NCBI GenBank assembly: GCA_004794655.1
Contig: SMMW01000622.1
Location: forward strand, 1,550,001 to 1,614,000
DNA: 64,000 nt
Direction: 5' to 3'
DNA from: Marisa cornuarietis
Taxonomy: Eukaryota > Mollusca > Gastropoda > Architaenioglossa > Ampullariidae
Each line of letters begins with the position of its first letter. The first letter of the stretch is position 1. The notes under the pieces were generated by a model that was not told the DNA's origin, ran no database searches, and saw only the letters and a program-made list of their open reading frames with translations. The translations under genes and the position numbers were made by a program. This document shows, piece by piece, positions 59,795 through 64,000 of this stretch.

Positions 59795-62229
59795 GCTATC
59801 TTTTTATCAAGATATCTCACAATTGTCCTTATATCCCCCTCCCCCAAACTCTCTTCCACGAACACACAGTTCTTAAAATTAACGGACCCCCTTCCCCGGG
59901 CTCTTGTCTGTAAAGTTCAGTCTCTCGGCGAACAGAGTATTTAATCGTCCGACAACGGATCTGTTGAACAATTTAAACAACTTACGTTAAGGCTCAGCGC
60001 CATGCGGACTCCCCCGTCTCCGGTTTACAGTCCGCGCTTCGCTTGTCAGCTGCTGGAGCCACACAGAGGACGAGCTCCAGTCATTCAAGGAGCCTCTTCG
60101 GTTATCGTGGGTTAGCGGTTATTCTGCCACTTCCTTGGTGTCGTATCACCCAATCCTCCCGGGAATCTTTCCTACACCCTCAAAACTCTGGAAGAATCTT
60201 CTCCCTTGATGAGCCTCTGTTAATGGCTCCGTTAGTTTCACCTTCGGGAACTGGGTCCAGCGGAAGACGTTGACTGGGGGAGAACCACTGTAGTTCTGAG
60301 TCGATGTAGTAATTCACCGTTGATTTGAAACGAAGACTGGTGGGTGATTCACCTACGTCCCTCTTTCTAGCGTGTCTTGGCATGTAGCTCCATTGCTTGT
60401 TTTCCCCTAAGTAATTCCTGATAAATTCATTCGTATTAGTTCGATCTCCAGATATTCGTTTCACTTTCGCGCCACACTAAAGTATATGTCTCTCACCCAC
60501 ACAGCATAAATTCACTTACTGCGTAATACCATTTCGTTTGTTCAACCACACGTTAAATAGTTCAAAGTTCGGAATAAAATATTAATAGATAACAAATAGG
60601 GAGTCTACAAAGGTTACCTTGGTTAAGCAAGGAACTACTTCTGTCAGCAATGCCTTATTTATTTCACTGACTCACATGCTCACTTCGACTTCCACGCTTT
60701 CCATCCTGTCCATACACACTCACATGCGCACCTAAACTGCAATCCTGACAATATACAGCGGCTACGAGTGTACAAGACTCGCACAGGTTTATAAGCAGGG
60801 GAGGCAGATGTCGTTTCAGACACTCTGGGTTCGATTCTCTCCTCCCGCCCAACAACGAGACATCTTTGCGTCTTAAGCAGCTTTGGACTGACACGAGTTT
60901 GTCTTTTTTCATTTAAAACCTTTTGAGGCATTACTGACAATAGTTTATTTTTTATCACTTTGACAACACTTTTGGAATTAGTCAATTGATATATTGTTTC
61001 CAACTAAGTGCACTTAAATCTGCCATAATATATGGCCACATATTTGTGAGCACTTCTATCTTTTTGTGTGATTGAGTGTTTGCGTGTTGCTTTCTTTCTT
61101 CGCGTCTCAGATATACACATAATTATTGTTGTTGATCCGTCAATCTCCATTTTTGTACAAGCTGATTATAGAGCATTTTACCAGGTAATATGGCAGTGTT
61201 GTACACGTGTCTTTAGATGAACATTAACCAAATCTTCGAGAAACATATTGCTGATGACTGCCTGCCTTCAGATGTATGAAGCATGCAGGACAACAGCAAG
61301 TTGCTATGGTAATGTTCATTATCTGTGTTAATCGTACCATTGTAAGACAAATTGCACCTTATGGTGGCAAGATGTATGCTAGTGGCAGGGAGGGTGAATA
61401 TTGCTGCCGTTTTAATTACATTTTTTTAATTATTTCTCTGAAATTTGGCTTATCTTGTTGTATGTTATGTTTCAGTGTTACATACCACTGCACTTGTTTA
61501 AAAATATTTCTCTGTATATTTTCACAGAACAAGGACTTGCATCAAAATGCAGTTTCTTTAATGGTTCCTAAACTACCCAGGACCTGATTCAAGAGCGGAA
61601 TCAAGGAAAAGGCTTGGGCAAAATCTAACATGGCAATAACAGACCCCCCAAAAAAACATCTAGCTCGTTAATGAGATGACCATCTTGCTTTTCCCTGGCG
61701 GTGTTTTGAAGCTTATATGCTATGATTAGCACTTCTAATCCACTAATGCCCTTTTTGTCATTATTTTCTCTAAAAGGAAGAGAATTTGCTCACTCAATTT
61801 TTCCCTGATTGCTCATTTAAGGCCGAACTTTTCCTGCTTGTCTATTTTGGTGTTTCTACTAAACTTGATTGATTCCTTAAAAGCAGTAAAAATGATAAGA
61901 GAATTAAGAAAATCATAAAAAATAATAAAAAAACTATTGTCGGTAGTGCCTCAAAAGGTTTTAATCAAAAGGAAAAAAACTCACGTGTGTCCAAAGCAGA
62001 TTCTCATTTCTCTCCTCGACAAGGGAGGTGGAGGAGGGAAGGAGAACCGCGTCCAGAGAGTTTGAAACGATAGCTGCCTCTCCTGCGGCAATCCTGTACC
62101 CCTAAAACCGCGATTTTTCGAATGTCTACTGTAGAGAGAATTATTTTTTCACACTCCACAAATTTTACTCGGATTAACCGATTCGTTAGCCCTAGTAAAA
62201 CGCCACACTAGGTACAGCAACAGAAACTC
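59795..62229. other. Intergenic non-coding sequence, possible SINE trace
   Basis: Around 60800-60870 the phrase CTCTGGGTTCGATTCTCTCC looks like a B-box, but no matching A-box stands out. A slightly GC-richer zone at 60000-60300 has no recognisable protein. No other feature seen. Confidence 0.4.
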
Positions 62230-62249
62230 ATTTTGTGTGTGGAGGGGAG

Positions 62250-62420
62250 GGGGAGGGGGAGGGCGGTACCCATCTCCTCTCCCTCCTTTACCTTTCCCTA
62301 CCCTCTATTCGCGATAACTGGGTCGACAGGGGCCGGGGGTGGATTCGCTGCGCCACACGGGTATCAAACCCGCGCGCCTCTTGTTCTGGATGCCGGTGCT
62401 CTATTGGCTATCCGCTGCCC
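62250..62420 (-). mobile_element. tRNA-derived SINE
   Basis: On the - strand GGATAGCCAATAGAGCACC (62395-62413) is an A-box and CGGGTTTGATACCCG (62358-62372) a B-box, inside a tRNA-like head beginning GGGGCAGC. The body GTGTGGCGCAGCGAATCCAC, then a GGTAAAGGAGGGAGAGGAG-type tract, resembles SINEs I associate with molluscs. No target-site duplication was determined. Confidence 0.7.
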
Positions 62421-62818
62421 CTACCTATAGATACGTTAATAAGTAATAATAAATAATAATAACTACAGCAGAGAGTTGTACAGGTCAGTTATTTCAATGG
62501 CTGTCCTTCACGTCAGCAGCCTGCTCTGTCCTTCAAAACGTCTCACGGGTCAGCGCCGGACCTTTCACTGCTTTGCACTGCTGGACCTACTTTGCGCTCA
62601 TCTTTTCCTCCGCATATTTCTTTCAGTTGCCACAATGTGTTCCGCAATCACTTGTAATTAAGGAAGTAGCCACTTTGACAAATTGTTGTGTAAACAGACT
62701 GCGCCTTCAGCTAGCAAACCACAAAGTACACTCGCGTATTTCTGACTTTCTTCTTGGTAGACAAATGTTTTGTCAGAGAAACTAATTTAGTCACACAACG
62801 AAGTGTAACATAGTGCAG

Positions 62819-62821
<3 letters not shown>

Positions 62822-62875
<54 letters not shown>

Positions 62876-62878
62876 ACG
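62822..62878. repeat. (CA)n microsatellite
   Basis: About 25 CA units, then GACACACG. Confidence 0.96.
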
Positions 62879-63103
62879 TACGTTGCAGTCAGCATGATTG
62901 GCTGAGGAAGGGAAGGAGGTCTGATCGCTATCTCTGCTCACACCACAACCGCTGCCTGGGATGCCAGACGCCGCCAGTGTCCTTCCGTCATCGTCAGCCA
63001 TACTTTCACATGTGCTCTTGCGTCGATGTTCTCTTTGCCAAAACAGAAATGAGGTCATCAGAGAAACAAACGACCTTCTTGCGATACCATATTCCGTACA
63101 GAC

Positions 63104-63263
63104 GATGTCAGAGACAATCTGAAAGTCGGCAGCCAATGTGCTGCACACCACCATTGTGAACAACAGAAGTCGCCGGGGTGAGCCCGATGTCAGAGACCAT
63201 CTGAATGTCGGCAGCCACTCTGCTGCGCACCACCATTGTGAACAGCAGATGTCGGGAGTGAGA
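63104..63263. repeat. Tandem duplication, 82-bp unit, two copies
   Basis: GATGTCAGAGACAATCTGAA at 63104 recurs at 63186 as GATGTCAGAGACCATCTGAA. The copies share GTCGGCAGCCA and CACCACCATTGTGAACA. The open frames through it are unlike any known protein. Confidence 0.9.
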
Positions 63264-64000
63264 CACCATGCCAGGGAAGGTAAGTCTTATTCTCTTTTTC
63301 TCCCCTATTTCCTCTTTCTCTCTCGGCCTCGTAATTAAGTCTCTGTTCAATTCAGTTATTTTATACTCTCTTCCAGTGACAACAAACAAGTGCTTCGATG
63401 ACCGAAGTATCAGGGGAAAGAAGAGAAATTGCTAAAGCGAAAACACTCAAAAACTGTCTTACCTTTTTTTTTCATTTTTATCTCAAATTTCACATAAAAG
63501 AGTTATGTTTGTAATGTGTGTAAAGACAAATAGTACTACAAAGTAGCTCTTAAACAAAGAGTTAAACTGTTTTTCGCAACTCATGGAAGCAAATCCAATG
63601 GAATGGGGACTTGTAACAGTTTTATTGTACGTTTGAAATAAACAGCAACATTTTGCTGGACCATAGTATTTTTTAAGGTAAACATTGATAATGAAAATAT
63701 TAATTTTCTTCTGTGTGCGGTAGTATCAGTCTAAAATCTTCTACACAGTCATGGTAGTATAAAAAATAGTATCTCTGAAGCAGATTAATCTGAATGGTAC
63801 AGGTTAGTCATATTGTGGGGAGTAATGTCATTTACAGGGTTTAGGCTACTTTGTGAGTAGTAGCATCCGTCTTTCTGAGTGTAAATTCTGAATGTAGCAT
63901 AACATGTGTATGTTCTTTTTTAGAGAATGTGTCAATGTCCACTTCTAAAATGAGATGGTTGTTAAGAGCTGACCCTTTAGAAAAGTTGAAAAGGGTTTGA
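63264..64000. other. Intergenic non-coding sequence at the right edge
   Basis: A/T-rich sequence with no recognised gene or element. Confidence 0.45.

Noticed and set aside
62395..62413. Possible functional tRNA gene on the - strand
   Set aside because: The A- and B-boxes are present, but the acceptor and anticodon arms do not pair well and the sequence continues into a SINE-like body, so it was called a SINE.

Overview
The window is a piece of animal nuclear genome. It carries one convincing protein-coding gene, split by GT-AG introns, in a background of microsatellites, minisatellites and decayed transposons. The receptor type, the tRNA-derived SINE-like sequences and the RTE and I-type LINEs suggest a lophotrochozoan, most likely a mollusc and perhaps a gastropod. 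The species cannot be told from the sequence alone.

The gene lies on the + strand. It encodes a class A neuropeptide receptor of the SIFamide/neuropeptide FF-like group, 394 residues long as I splice it, from three coding exons: 1592-1949, 39633-39732 and 40052-40778. Reading phase is kept at both junctions. The codon for the conserved Gly-Trp pair is split at the first junction, and the Arg of the DRY motif is split at the second. Intron 1 is about 37.7 kb, intron 2 only 319 bp. Everything between 1950 and 39632 is therefore intronic, and everything after 40778 is 3' UTR or intergenic.

Layout: 1-1591 is the upstream region. 1950-19944 is mostly featureless intron with CA/TG microsatellites, a TIR element (14080-14351) and two local repeat pairs. 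19945-22072 has an internally deleted mariner and a 40-bp minisatellite. 23834-24931 is a dispersed repeat with a second copy at 55788-56811. 24957-30037 is a LINE block on the - strand: a 5'-truncated I-superfamily element abutting a heavily mutated RTE element. 32063-32931 is a second mariner with intact TIRs, followed by a long GT tract, an 18-bp minisatellite (33409-34123), a GTCT tract, an RTE fragment (34955-35630), a CTTT tract and a 44-bp minisatellite (38068-38330). Beyond the gene, 42845-44075 is another RTE fragment on the - strand, 48878-49072 is a 195-bp mariner-type MITE, and 53747-54086 is a nearly perfect inverted duplication. That inverted duplication is followed by an array of 20-bp palindromic units (54241-54440, with more at 54501-54600). 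The last 8 kb holds SINE-like pieces, a CA tract and an 82-bp tandem duplication.

I found no operon, CRISPR array or new multi-gene system. The items most worth a second look are structural: the palindromic array beside the inverted duplication, the deleted mariners and the MITE with intact ends, the odd LINE-LINE junction, and the receptor itself with its giant first intron.
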